A stretch of DNA of 64,000 nt from Cytobacillus oceanisediminis (GCF_007830235.1 NZ_VLKI01000002.1:153962-217961), one strand, 5' to 3'; shown: positions 33,180 to 42,866, counted from the stretch's first letter. The notes: generated from the sequence alone by a model not told the origin. Numbers and translations are program-made.

Positions 33180-35405
33180 GTGAAAAAATATCCATTTAGC
33201 AATAAAGCCATGAAAGCCATTTTGGCAGCGACTATTGCCCTGTCTCCTGTTGTAACGACTGGGGTGTTTAGCGGAGGGGAGAAGGTTGAGGCTGCGGAAG
33301 TAGACATTAATCAAGAAATTGAAAATCTAGCTAGTAAGTTTTATGTATTTTACAATAGCGCCGGGACGTTTGGTTTTACTGGTACACCTACAGATAAAAT
33401 AAATACAATGAGTATTAATTTTACCGCTTATTCTAGTATACCTTCTGACAAACGGGATACACTTACTCAATTGCTGAAGAATATATCAACTTTGATCTAT
33501 ACAGAACATGGGTCAGCTGCAGATCTTTCTTCAGCAGTAAAAACATTTAGAACAAATAATGCCACTCTTTTTAATTCTTTATTTGAGGGTCAAGGAGATA
33601 TAACATCTAAACAGTTAATATTATTTATCTCAGATCTTGAAAATGAGTTAGAAAGCGCAATTGCAGCGGCTGCTTTGACAGGGTCCAGCTCTTATTCGGA
33701 TGTAATAAAACGTGCTGTCTCACAAACTCTGAATTATGGCTTGCACAAAGATCAATATTCCAACCTAAATGGAAGATTATCTACTTCGATAGGTCTTTCT
33801 ATTGAGGATTTATTTCTACTTCAAAGCGCACTCAATGACCATATCGATCCTCAAAAGACATTAAGATCAGCAATGATGCAAAGCGCTTTCAAAGAGAAAG
33901 GTGCTCAAATTTATAGTTCTAGTGATAATAAGTATGAATTAAGAGTCCGTACCAGTTCAGCTAATATTTCCTTGGACCACAGTCTTACTTGGAGTACTAG
34001 TAATTCAAGTATAGCATCGTTCACTGGAAACACATTATCTGTTCATGCAACTGGTACAGTAGATGTGTATGCAATGCTGGATGGAATTAAATTAATGACT
34101 AAGAGCGTTTCCGTCACTGCTCCTGGTGGCGGAGGCGGCGGAACCGATCCAAACCCTGGTGATGATAATGTAGTCCAGCCTCCAGTTGAAGTGATAAGAG
34201 TGCCAAACCCTTCTGGCAAAGTGGACGTAGTCACGAAAGTTTCACCTGAAAAGGTTCAGGAAATTGTTAATTTAATTACTCCTGAAAAGAATGTTATAGC
34301 TATCAAGCTGGAAAAAGCGGCTGAAGGTGAAGAGGTAAAAGCCAATGTGCCAGGGAATCTTTTTACAGAAGCTGGGAAGAAAAATCCTCATGCAGTGGTG
34401 GAAGTTAAAACAGAAGGAGCCAGCTATAAGCTTCCTGCTTCAGAGGTAAAGGTTTCAGAGATTGCCGCGAAGCTAGGCGTGAACGAGAGCGAAGTCCAGA
34501 TTATTATTTCCGTGAATGAAGTTCCGCAAGAAGATGTAAAAGATACAGTTGATAAGAATAAGCTGAATCTGGCTTCCAAGGTAATTGAATTTACTGTGAC
34601 AGCTGTTTCAGGTAATAAGAGCCAGTCTATTTCAACTTTTACAACCTTTGTCGAACGTGAGATAACTGGTGATCAAGAGTTTGATGCTGATCAATCTGTA
34701 GCTGTAAAGCTCAATGAGGATGGGACTTTCTCGGCTATTCCGACTCTATTTGTTGGCAATACAGCAACAGTGAAGTCTCTGACTAACTCAAAATATACCA
34801 TCGTTGAAAACGATATTACGTTCCCGGATGTAAATAATGTTAACTGGGCTGAAGATTATATCGAGACTTTGGCATCTAAATATATTATTAGAGGGAAGCT
34901 TGATGGACGCTATGCTCCTGCAGATGATATGACTCGTGCCGAATTTATTGTTCTTTTAGTAAGAGGCCTTGGACTGCCTGGAGAAGAGTACAATGGGGAA
35001 TTCAGGGATGTTAAAGGCAGCGAGTGGTTTAATTCGAGCGGGGAAGTCATGGCTGCTGTAAAATACGGAATCACTGAAGGAATGAGAGATGGCCGATTTG
35101 CTCCTGGTGAAAAGATTACCCGTATTCAGGCTGCAGCAATGGTTTCCAGAGCAATGGAGCTTAAATTCCTAAATTATGATAAATCCGGGTTAGATACTTC
35201 TAAAAAAATTAAAGAGTTTAAAGATTACAACGGAATTGCTCCATGGGCAAGAGCGGATATTGAAAAAATCTATCAGGCGGGCATCATGAGCGGAACATCA
35301 GCAGGTAAATTTAATCCATCTGGATTAACCAAGAGGGATCAAATGGCTAGAATCTTAGGTGAATTCCTCGTATCTGCTAAACTAATGAACGACACTATCG
35401 AATAA
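33180..35405 (+). CDS. S-layer homology (SLH) domain surface protein
   Basis: 741 residues: signal peptide (about 1-40, ending EKVEAAE), an N-terminal helical region, a bacterial Ig-like segment (about 265-310, LTWSTSNSSIASFTGNTLSV), a Gly-rich hinge (PGGGGGGTDPNPGDD), a beta-rich module, then three SLH repeats (about 555-610, 615-675, 680-735). SLH domains bind pyruvylated secondary cell-wall polymer. The start is GTG behind AAGGAAAG. Such proteins are candidate cargo for the SecA2/SlaP system at 54-58 kb; this is an inference. Confidence 0.88.
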   Translation: MKKYPFSNKAMKAILAATIALSPVVTTGVFSGGEKVEAAEVDINQEIENLASKFYVFYNSAGTFGFTGTPTDKINTMSINFTAYSSIPSDKRDTLTQLLKNISTLIYTEHGSAADLSSAVKTFRTNNATLFNSLFEGQGDITSKQLILFISDLENELESAIAAAALTGSSSYSDVIKRAVSQTLNYGLHKDQYSNLNGRLSTSIGLSIEDLFLLQSALNDHIDPQKTLRSAMMQSAFKEKGAQIYSSSDNKYELRVRTSSANISLDHSLTWSTSNSSIASFTGNTLSVHATGTVDVYAMLDGIKLMTKSVSVTAPGGGGGGTDPNPGDDNVVQPPVEVIRVPNPSGKVDVVTKVSPEKVQEIVNLITPEKNVIAIKLEKAAEGEEVKANVPGNLFTEAGKKNPHAVVEVKTEGASYKLPASEVKVSEIAAKLGVNESEVQIIISVNEVPQEDVKDTVDKNKLNLASKVIEFTVTAVSGNKSQSISTFTTFVEREITGDQEFDADQSVAVKLNEDGTFSAIPTLFVGNTATVKSLTNSKYTIVENDITFPDVNNVNWAEDYIETLASKYIIRGKLDGRYAPADDMTRAEFIVLLVRGLGLPGEEYNGEFRDVKGSEWFNSSGEVMAAVKYGITEGMRDGRFAPGEKITRIQAAAMVSRAMELKFLNYDKSGLDTSKKIKEFKDYNGIAPWARADIEKIYQAGIMSGTSAGKFNPSGLTKRDQMARILGEFLVSAKLMNDTIE

Positions 35406-35416
35406 GAGTGTCAAGG

Positions 35417-35446
35417 AGCCGCCAAACCTTTGGCGGCTTTTATTTA
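35417..35446 (+). terminator. Terminator of the SLH protein gene
   Basis: GCCGCCAAA pairs with TTTGGCGGC and is followed by TTTTATTT. Confidence 0.85.
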
Positions 35447-35565
35447 TATCAGTTAGGTTATAGGGTAATTTTTTCCACTATCTATTCTTTTTTTGTTATA
35501 TACTTTATAATAGGAAACTAATTGGAAGATTCAGGTCATTAAAATACATGCTAAAGGTGCTCATT

Positions 35566-35721
35566 ATGTCGGAATATAAAATTTGCAGTCCGTCTGTGTC
35601 TGAAGAGTTTGCCCGGCTCTTGGCAGAAGTTCTTGAAAAGGGCCATTCTGTTGATGCTACTTTAGGAGATCTTCTTGGTGAAATTACCGATAGGTTAGAA
35701 GCGATTGTGATAAAGAAATAG
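35566..35721 (+). CDS. 51-residue hypothetical protein
   Basis: ATG six bases after AAAGGTG; 51 codons with a protein-like pattern: MSEYKICSPSVSEEFARLL, then LLGEITDRLEAIVIKK. Acidic, probably helical and cytosolic. It is followed at 45 bp by a terminator. No family is recognised. Confidence 0.6.
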   Translation: MSEYKICSPSVSEEFARLLAEVLEKGHSVDATLGDLLGEITDRLEAIVIKK

Positions 35722-35765
35722 ATACATAGATTGCTGGAATGAAACTAGGAAGAAACGACCTTTAA

Positions 35766-35793
35766 AATGCAGTTTATTAACTGCGTTTTTTTG
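35766..35793. terminator. Bidirectional terminator
   Basis: ATGCAGTTTATTAACTGCG hairpin with T residues on the plus side and TTTT on the minus side; it lies between two short convergent ORFs. Confidence 0.65.
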
Positions 35794-35878
35794 TTTGGGA
35801 ACGAAAACTTACAGCGTTCAGAATAAAAAGTTTTTCCTGCTGAGTCAGCATCCGCCAGCTTCCGGCTTTTATCCTCAT
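35777..35878 (-). CDS. Possible 33-residue basic peptide
   Basis: A minus-strand ATG nine bases after GAGGAG opens a 33-codon frame (MRIKAGSWRMLTQQEK..., basic tail) whose stop lies in the terminator hairpin. The ribosome site and terminator support it; length alone does not. No family recognised. Confidence 0.35.
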   Translation of the reverse strand: MRIKAGSWRMLTQQEKLFILNAVSFRSQTKKRS

Positions 35879-36487
35879 GCTAAATCACTCCTCTTTTTAG
35901 GATTACTATGGATAAATGGATAGACTTGTAAATTTGTATTATTCTATACCGCCTTTTTCTGTAAATGAAACAACAAAAATTTCTGCAAATTTCTCCTCCT
36001 TCCTATGAAATGTGTCGAATTAAAAATAAAGCCGGCCTTTAGGCAGCTTTCAAACAGCATTTATTGACCCAGTCCAAGATGTTCTTTTAGTTTCCTTTGA
36101 CTCTTAGCCTTTCTTCCTCTGATACAATTAGGTACCAAATTCCGCCGATATATTGGCCTGATCCTTTAAGAGACAGCTGATCGATTTTTTTTATCCCCCT
36201 TTATAATTTTCTTTTTCTGTTCATATCCCACCTCATTATCAAAAGCTTTAACTTCCATATGTTTAGCCGATTTAAAGAGTATTATGACTATCAAAAGAAG
36301 TTTTAAGAAAATTATCAATAAAATTGAAATATATGAAACTTTTTCCAATCCCATACGTCTAACTATTAGGTGCAAAAGTCTATTGCATAAGTACTAAAAA
36401 TCTTTTTAAATGCTGCCTTTTTTAAAGGGATATTGAGAGAAAGAAAGAATATTATAAAAGGTGGTAAAATTTTCTAGGAGGTAGGGT
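35879..36487. other. Long gap before the subtilase gene
   Basis: AT-rich DNA. A hairpin AAAGC...GCC/GGC...GCTTT lies at about 36031-36054. A minus-strand frame 36166-36354 (62 codons, one hydrophobic helix YISILLIIFLKLLLIVIILF) lacks a ribosome site and is only a weak gene candidate. AGGAGG at 36476-36481 serves the next gene. I see no other signal. Confidence 0.4.
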
Positions 36488-39400
36488 ATGAAGACATTCA
36501 AAGGAAAAGGTCTGGCAGTAGGATTGGCTGCAGCATTAGTGACCAGTTCATTCTTGCCCGGTGCATCTTTAGCTGCTGAAAAAACAAACAGCCAAAGAAT
36601 CTATCAGCAGCTTGAAAGGCTTAATCTGAAACAGCCGGGAGTTAAAGCGAGTTCGGTTACGAAAGAGGAAAATAAGAAATTTACGGATAATCAGCTTGTT
36701 GTGAAATATAGCAGCCCTCTTTCATCCTCGGAACATCGCAAAGCTGGGGGAAAACTTGTAAAAAGGTTTGCTAGCCTGGGCTATGATGTCATTGAAATAC
36801 AAGGAAATAAAAAGATTGAGGAAGTGGCTGCTGCATATGCCAATCTGGCAAATGTGACATCCATTACAAGAAGTGCTTATGCGAAGAAATTGGGCAGCGT
36901 GGATCCTAAAGCTGCCGGAATGTACCATTTGAAAAATCTTGATATCGAAAAAGCTCAAAGCTTGGCAGGCAAGAATAAAGTAAAAGTAGCTGTTATTGAT
37001 GGCGGGGTGGATGCCAAGCATCCGGAGCTTAAAAATAAGATTGCTGCCAACAAAAATGCAATGGACCCGATTAAAAAAGGGCTGCCTGATCCGCATGGCA
37101 CCCATGTTGCCGGCATTATCGCAGCTGAAAAAGGAAATGGAGTAGGAGGATTTGGGATTGCTCCTAACTCCGATATTGTTTCCATCGATGTTTTCAGCCG
37201 GTCCTGGTTTGTTACCGACTATACGATTGCAGAAGGCATTTTGGAAGCAATCCGCCAGAAGGTAAAGGTTATCAACATGAGCCTGGGAACCTATTATCCT
37301 TCGCCCATTTTGCAGGATGCTGTCAAAAAAGCCATTGATGCCGGCATTACGGTAGTTGCTTCTGCAGGAAATGATGGGGCAAACGTTATCAATTACCCGG
37401 CTTCCTTTGACGGTGTAATCAGTGTAGGTGCTACTAATAGCAAGAATGAGCTTGCTTATTTCTCTACATACGGTCCTTCTGTAGATGTTGTTGCCCCTGG
37501 ACACCAGGTTTATTCGTCCGTCTATGATCCGGATAAGCAATCATCCTTTACAGAGATGAGCGGTACATCCATGTCGTCTCCGGTTGTAGCAGGTGCGGTT
37601 TCGCTGCTGTTATCAAAGCATCCGAGCCTGACTCCTTATCAGGTGAATTATATCCTGACACATACGGCCAAGGATTTAGGAGATAAGGGCTATGACCTGA
37701 AGTATGGATATGGAATGATCGATCTGCAGAAGATTCTCTCGTTTGATCCGAAAAAGATTCCGTCTGATCCGTCCGTGAAAGAAGCCGATGCCTTGGCAAA
37801 AGCAAAGGATCTGGGGGAATTTGAAGCAATCCCTGTCAGCGGAAAGATCCAGAAATTAAATCAAACTGATTTGTATAAAGCAAAAGTAAATAAAGATGAG
37901 TTTGTCCAAGTGTCATTGGATGGCACAGCAAAATATGACTTGAAGTTCGAATTGCTGTTCTTCCCTGAGGGCAAAACAAAACCTTCCAAGAAGGTTGAAG
38001 TCAATGATGCGCGCGAAGGAAGTTCAGAAGGCAGCCTCTTTAAAGCGCCTGAAAATGGAACCCTGGTTGTAGCTGTAAAGGATAGCTTCGGAAAATACAG
38101 CGAAGCGGGAAGCTCAACTTATAAGCTGGTTCTTCATAAGAGCCAGGAGTTACTGGATGATGGAAACAGCATGGAAACGCCTAAAGTGGTCGAGTCTCTT
38201 CCATATGCATCATCTCTTGATAACTACTATACAGATGAGCTGCTGACGGCCCCAGAAGAGGAAGAAGCGGAAGCAGCTTCTGATTCCGAAACAACTGAAG
38301 AAGATGTTCCTGGTGAAGAGGAGGCAGGCAAAGAAAAGCAAGTTCCTGGCGACTCGGACTATTTTGAATTTACCGTTCCGGGCAATCCAGAAGAGGGATT
38401 GAAAGCTGTAAAAGTTCACCTCTCTGAAGTGCCGGGCATTAACCCGGCTATCAAACTTCATATAATTGAAGAAATGGAAGGCGAACAATTCATCTATGAA
38501 ATGGATCAGGCTGCAGAGAAAGGCTATGGGCAAGGTGAAGAGCTGAGCTTCAATGCCATTCCTGGCCAGAAATTTATTGTTGAAGTAACGAACAAGCCAT
38601 ATATGGACGAATTCATGATGATGTTTGGCGGATATGAAATCGATTTTGATCGCAGCTATTCATCCTTTAAGCCGTATAAGGTGACGATTGATTCTAAAAC
38701 CCTTCCGGCTGATGAAGACGGAATTCCATTTGAGCTAGGCATGGAATCCAGCCCTGAAGAAGAGCTTATGGAAGGCGATATTGAAGAATTTATTGCGAAG
38801 AAGAAAGAAATTCAGCAAAAGGCATATGACCCGTATGAAATGACCTACCAAGATTATATTAATATGCTGAAAGAAGCAGCGATACCATTCGAAGAAAATG
38901 GCGGCGGTGAAGGATATCTGCAGACTTTTGGCGATGAAGACTGGTTTGCATTCACACCAGACCATAGTTCCATTTTTGAATTGTCAATGGCAAAGACATC
39001 GGGATATAAGCCGGCAGCCATTGAAGTACTGAAATATGATGAAGAGTATAAAGACTTTGTTTATGTATATTCTAATACAATTTGGAACCGGATGGACGGC
39101 ACTGTTTCAGTTGAAGATACATTCACTCTTGGCCTTCAGGCTGGAGAAACCTATTACTTCCGAGCAGCCGATCCGATGTACAGACCGTCTTTTGATCCTT
39201 ATAAGTTCACACTTAAAACAAAAGTTAAAAATGTAGCTGATTCTTTTGAAGCAAATGGAACATTTAAATCAGCCACTAAGATTTCAACCAAAGGAATTAC
39301 CGGAAACTATGCTAGTTCAGCTGATACAGATATTTACTACTTCAAGCCTGGGAAGGATGGCATTTACGGTGCAAGAGTGACTCCAGGGGCACTTCCTGCA

Positions 39401-40036
39401 AAGTATAAGAATGTACCAAAAAGGCATAAATCAGAAATTGATCCGGTATTGGTGATCATTGAAGATACTAATGGAAATGGCAAGCTGGAGCCTGAGGAAG
39501 AAAGCAGGCTGACATTTACAGATTATGGCCTATGGAGTGATGAAGAGAGAGCTGGATTCAGGACAAAGAAAAACGCTGGCTACTTCATTGCTACGTTTGA
39601 CTATTTTGGAACGAACTCTTCATTAGTGCCATATGTGCTGAAAATCGATGAAACAAATAAGGCTGACGAAGATAAGGGATCGACTGTGAAAAATAACATT
39701 CCATCCAAGCCGCTATTATTGAATCGTCCAGCCAAGGACCGCTTCTATAGCTATGGATATCTGAATCTTACTTCCAATAAAGGAGATACAGACTTCTACA
39801 AGCTGAAAATTGAAAAAGAAAAGAACTATACTCTTTCAATGGAAGTTCCTTCGGACATAGACGGCAAGGTAACCATCTATAATTCAAAAGGAGCTCAGGT
39901 AGCTGTCTCTGATTATTATGGGAAAGGCGATGATGAAATACTGTCGCTGACTTTGAAAAAAGGCGATTACTATATCAAAGTAGAAGACGCATTTGGCAAT
40001 GCAAGTACAAATCCTTACAAATTAATTATTAAGTAG
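36488..40036 (+). CDS. Very large secreted subtilisin-like serine protease (S8)
   Basis: 1182 residues: signal peptide (about 1-30), an inhibitor-I9-type propeptide region (about 55-125, LVVKYSSPLSSSEHRK), then the S8 catalytic domain with Asp171 (VIDGGVD), His203 (HGTHVAG) and Ser361 (GTSMSSP), ending near 420. The remaining 750 residues hold several pre-peptidase C-terminal (PPC)-like beta modules (SDYFEF, SADTDIYYFKPG, GDTDFYKLKIEKEKNYTL) and an acidic low-complexity insert (about 580-620). There is no SLH domain or LPXTG, so it is probably released or wall-associated. GGAGGTAGGG lies upstream. Confidence 0.93.
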   Translation: MKTFKGKGLAVGLAAALVTSSFLPGASLAAEKTNSQRIYQQLERLNLKQPGVKASSVTKEENKKFTDNQLVVKYSSPLSSSEHRKAGGKLVKRFASLGYDVIEIQGNKKIEEVAAAYANLANVTSITRSAYAKKLGSVDPKAAGMYHLKNLDIEKAQSLAGKNKVKVAVIDGGVDAKHPELKNKIAANKNAMDPIKKGLPDPHGTHVAGIIAAEKGNGVGGFGIAPNSDIVSIDVFSRSWFVTDYTIAEGILEAIRQKVKVINMSLGTYYPSPILQDAVKKAIDAGITVVASAGNDGANVINYPASFDGVISVGATNSKNELAYFSTYGPSVDVVAPGHQVYSSVYDPDKQSSFTEMSGTSMSSPVVAGAVSLLLSKHPSLTPYQVNYILTHTAKDLGDKGYDLKYGYGMIDLQKILSFDPKKIPSDPSVKEADALAKAKDLGEFEAIPVSGKIQKLNQTDLYKAKVNKDEFVQVSLDGTAKYDLKFELLFFPEGKTKPSKKVEVNDAREGSSEGSLFKAPENGTLVVAVKDSFGKYSEAGSSTYKLVLHKSQELLDDGNSMETPKVVESLPYASSLDNYYTDELLTAPEEEEAEAASDSETTEEDVPGEEEAGKEKQVPGDSDYFEFTVPGNPEEGLKAVKVHLSEVPGINPAIKLHIIEEMEGEQFIYEMDQAAEKGYGQGEELSFNAIPGQKFIVEVTNKPYMDEFMMMFGGYEIDFDRSYSSFKPYKVTIDSKTLPADEDGIPFELGMESSPEEELMEGDIEEFIAKKKEIQQKAYDPYEMTYQDYINMLKEAAIPFEENGGGEGYLQTFGDEDWFAFTPDHSSIFELSMAKTSGYKPAAIEVLKYDEEYKDFVYVYSNTIWNRMDGTVSVEDTFTLGLQAGETYYFRAADPMYRPSFDPYKFTLKTKVKNVADSFEANGTFKSATKISTKGITGNYASSADTDIYYFKPGKDGIYGARVTPGALPAKYKNVPKRHKSEIDPVLVIIEDTNGNGKLEPEEESRLTFTDYGLWSDEERAGFRTKKNAGYFIATFDYFGTNSSLVPYVLKIDETNKADEDKGSTVKNNIPSKPLLLNRPAKDRFYSYGYLNLTSNKGDTDFYKLKIEKEKNYTLSMEVPSDIDGKVTIYNSKGAQVAVSDYYGKGDDEILSLTLKKGDYYIKVEDAFGNASTNPYKLIIK

Positions 40037-40043
40037 AAAAGGT

Positions 40044-40080
40044 GGAGCGATGTTCATGGTGGACATCGCTCTTTTCTTTT
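40044..40080 (+). terminator. Terminator of the subtilase gene
   Basis: GAGCGATGT pairs with ACATCGCTC and is followed by TTTTCTTTT. Confidence 0.8.
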
Positions 40081-40127
40081 GGCTGTTTTCGCAAACGTTG
40101 TTGCTTTTTAAGAAGTAGTGAGGAGAG

Positions 40128-40256
40128 GTTGATTTCCGCTCCAGGATGCTCGCTTTCCGCGGGGCGGGCGGTGAGCCTCCTCGGCGCGCAGCGCCTGTGG
40201 GGTCTCACCTGTCCCACTACTCCCGCAGGAGTCTCGCACCTTGCGCTCCAATCAAC
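40128..40256 (+). repeat. GC-rich interspersed repeat with terminal inverted repeats
   Basis: About 129 bp bounded by GTTGATTTCCGCTCC and GCGCTCCAATCAAC, which are inverted repeats of each other apart from small gaps. It is strikingly GC-rich inside an AT-rich gap and contains GGGGCGGGCGGTGAGCCTCC and CGCAGGAGTCTCGC. It resembles repeats common in Bacillaceae intergenic DNA; a decayed copy lies at 127-211. A frame crossing it (40042-40494) is not considered coding. Confidence 0.75.
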
Positions 40257-40371
40257 CAACTTGTCTATCATTTGTTTCCAATCACAAAACCTATTTAAAA
40301 ACAACAATCTTTTAGAAAGAGCCTTTCTTTTAGATATCCATCATTTCATTGATAAAACGATTTACTTAGAC

Positions 40372-40521
40372 AAAAAAACCCTTTCCAACGGAAAAGGGAG
40401 ACTACAATGGCTTACCAACCTAAGTCTATTTATAGTATACCCGCTGGGAGCCGTTTTTAAGAGGGTAGAAATGGTGGTAATTTACGCCAAATAAAAAACG
40501 GGGAAAGAATCCCCGTTTTCT
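40372..40521. ncRNA. Candidate short RNA locus, possibly antisense pair, with a 17-codon ORF
   Basis: On the plus strand CCCTTTCC/GGAAAAGGG forms a hairpin that buries the AAAGGGAG ribosome site of a 17-codon frame (40407-40460, MAYQPKSIYSIPAGSRF), followed by the hairpin at 40493-40521. On the minus strand TATACTAT (near 40434) resembles a -10 box, an AGACT...AGTCT stem follows, and the hairpin CCCTTTTCC/GGAAAGGG ends in seven T residues, a good terminator near 40374. Family unknown; transcription in either direction is a prediction. Confidence 0.4.
40493..40521 (-). terminator. Terminator of the SLH-nucleotidase gene
   Basis: On the minus strand ACGGGGAT and ATCCCCGT-type arms pair (AACGGGGATTCTTTCCCCGTT) and are followed by TTTTTA. 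It may also act on the plus strand. Confidence 0.75.
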
Positions 40522-40529
40522 TGAGAATA

Positions 40530-42662
40530 TTAGTTTGCTGCTTCGTCTGTGATGCGTCCTTCTACAGCTGGATTGATTGTTTCGAACTGCTGCAGATAAT
40601 CTACGAACATTTCGTAATCAACATATCCTGGCTCACTTACACGGCCTTCTTCATAAGCCTTTTTAAATACGTCATAGCCATCGCCGCCTTTAGCGGTGAA
40701 TGTGTTCGTAGCTACAAAATAATTCTTTGTTTCATCGATTGGTGCATAGTTGCCTTCGCTATCTTTTACTTCAACAGATACTACGCGGTCATATGCAGGC
40801 TTTGAGCTGTCATAGACGAATTTAAGGCCTGAAACATGCAGGAATGCACCGCTGGCATTAGGAGCCTGGCTAACGCTATGCTCTAATGCTTGCACAATTT
40901 CTGATCCCTTCAGGTTCATAATTCCCAGAGTGTTTCCAAAAGGCATAGTAGTAAGCACTTCACCTAGTGTAATGTCGCCTTCATCGATGGATGCACGGAT
41001 GCCTCCGCCGTTTGTGACTGCAATGACTGTAGCAGGGGTGATTGTTTTTGCTTTTGCAAGCATACCGTCAGTAATCAAGTTTCCTAGATTTGTTTCCTTT
41101 GTACGTACATCTGCACGTTCCCCATCCAGGCTGACCTCGGCAGAAACTCCGATAGACTGCTTCTGCAGTGCTTCGATTTGCTCTTTATATGGCGCAAGCA
41201 TCGCTGCTGCTTCTGCATCTTCCAGCTTAGCAGCTATATCAACAAGCTCGCCTTCATAAGCTGTCACTTTTCCGTTTTCATCAAAGTCAACGCTTAATGT
41301 ACCAAGGAACTTGCCGTATTCATTTGCCTGTACAATGACCGTTGGTTCTGTTTTGCCCTCCGTAATGAAGGAAGGACCAGATAATTTCGTATGGGTATGT
41401 CCGCCTACTATCACATCGATGCCTTCCACTTGCTTAGCTAATTCAAGGTCATTGTCGAATTCAACATTGTCATCGTAGCCAAGGTGAGTAAGGGCGATAA
41501 TTTTGTTGACTCCCTGAGCCTCAAGCATTTCAACTGAATTTCTTGCTTCTTCGATATAATTTGTAAATACAACTGAACCTGGGCTGGAGATTTCAGCTGT
41601 TTCTTCTGTTGTTAATCCAAAAATACCGACTTTTTCGCCATGAACCTCTTTAATAATCGCATTGTAGATTTTTCCGTCTTCAGGATTTTCGGCAATGGTT
41701 CCCCCATCAAATAATCCATCAAATAGAGAATCCTGAGAGAAATCAGCATTCGCACTTACAAATGGGAATTTGGCATTCGTGACAAAATCAGCCAGTGCCT
41801 GATGGCCCTCATCGCTGGCTCCCAGGTCAAACTCATGATTTCCGAATGTCATAGCATCATAGTTTAAGTAGTTCATAAACTCAAGATCTGCTTGTCCCAG
41901 GAATTCATTGAAATATAGAGTTCCGGAAAAGACATCGCCGGCATCAAGCAATAAAGCGTCCGGCTTTTGTGCACGGAACTCTTTTACAGCTGTTACACGT
42001 TTCGCAGCACTTGCAACATTCGCATGTGTGTCATTTGTGTGCATGATTGAAAGTTCATAGAATCCTTTCGCTGCATCTGAGCGATGAAGGAAGATTGCAA
42101 AATCTCCGCGCTTCGCATTTTGTGCAACCCCAAATTTGCCGGAAGCTACTCCTTGTGCAATTTCATTTGCAACTAAAGCTTCGACTGCCTTCGCGTAACG
42201 CTCATTTACATCTGTGAATTCAAGGTCAGTAGAACCTTTTAAGCTAAAGCCCTTTTTAATCCAGACAGCCAGTTCGCCTCTGGTAATGGAGGATTGGGAT
42301 CCAAAAGAAGTGGCTGTCTTTCCGCTAGTGATGCCTGCTTCTTTAAGGGCATTAACAGCACCCGCAGCACGGTCCGGTACATCTGTGAAACCGGAAGCAG
42401 GAGCGTTCTCTGTATTCAGGCCTAGAACATTAGCAACCAGGATAGCAGCATCCACACGTTTGATGTTTTGGTCTGTGCCAAAAGAAGTAGATGTAATACC
42501 GTTGGCCCCATTAGAAACTAAAAAGTCAACGGCATCCTGATAGCGCTCAGGTACATCCGTAAATTTGGAAGCCGCAGATGCAGAAAGCGCGATGGCAGAG
42601 GCTACTAATGCTGCAGCGGCAGCAGTGCTAATAAACTTGCGGTAGATCTTTTTGTTTTCCAT
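40530..42662 (-). CDS. SLH-anchored 5'-nucleotidase / metallophosphoesterase
   Basis: 710 residues: signal peptide (about 1-30), three N-terminal SLH repeats (about 33-190, each starting FTDV), then a UshA-type two-domain nucleotidase. The metal motifs are MHTNDTHAN, LDAGDVFSG, GNHEFD and GGHTHT; the C-terminal substrate domain holds NLGNLITDGML and NGGGIRASI. It releases phosphate from nucleotides at the cell surface. The start was set to 42662, after GAGGAGG; an ATG 15 bp upstream overlaps the ribosome site. Confidence 0.92.
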   Translation of the reverse strand: MENKKIYRKFISTAAAAALVASAIALSASAASKFTDVPERYQDAVDFLVSNGANGITSTSFGTDQNIKRVDAAILVANVLGLNTENAPASGFTDVPDRAAGAVNALKEAGITSGKTATSFGSQSSITRGELAVWIKKGFSLKGSTDLEFTDVNERYAKAVEALVANEIAQGVASGKFGVAQNAKRGDFAIFLHRSDAAKGFYELSIMHTNDTHANVASAAKRVTAVKEFRAQKPDALLLDAGDVFSGTLYFNEFLGQADLEFMNYLNYDAMTFGNHEFDLGASDEGHQALADFVTNAKFPFVSANADFSQDSLFDGLFDGGTIAENPEDGKIYNAIIKEVHGEKVGIFGLTTEETAEISSPGSVVFTNYIEEARNSVEMLEAQGVNKIIALTHLGYDDNVEFDNDLELAKQVEGIDVIVGGHTHTKLSGPSFITEGKTEPTVIVQANEYGKFLGTLSVDFDENGKVTAYEGELVDIAAKLEDAEAAAMLAPYKEQIEALQKQSIGVSAEVSLDGERADVRTKETNLGNLITDGMLAKAKTITPATVIAVTNGGGIRASIDEGDITLGEVLTTMPFGNTLGIMNLKGSEIVQALEHSVSQAPNASGAFLHVSGLKFVYDSSKPAYDRVVSVEVKDSEGNYAPIDETKNYFVATNTFTAKGGDGYDVFKKAYEEGRVSEPGYVDYEMFVDYLQQFETINPAVEGRITDEAAN

Positions 42663-42831
42663 TGTTTTCCTCCTCATTATTACCGGTTTAGGGCCATTAG
42701 GTAAAGATATGTATATATTTGATTAGATTGATAGTGATAGAGACTTAGACCCATCAACATTATAACAATTAAACCCAGCTAATTGTCAGATAGATTAATA
42801 TATTTTTACAATTTTCACGTTTTTTTTACAT

Positions 42832-42866
42832 AGAAAGAGGAACAGCTGCCATAAAGCTGTTCCTCA
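42832..42866 (-). terminator. Terminator of the adaptor-like gene
   Basis: GAGGAACAGCT and AGCTGTTCCTC form a perfect stem followed on the minus strand by a short TTTCT tract. Confidence 0.65.

Noticed and set aside
36166-36354. Single-helix minus-strand ORF as a firm gene
   Set aside because: No ribosome binding site precedes either possible start; mentioned only as part of the gap.
36722-37540. 272-codon minus-strand frame inside the subtilase gene
   Set aside because: It is antisense to the catalytic domain whose triad is intact; a typical shadow frame.
40042-40494. Open frame of 150 codons after the subtilase gene
   Set aside because: It crosses the terminator and the GC-rich repeat, and its composition follows the repeat.
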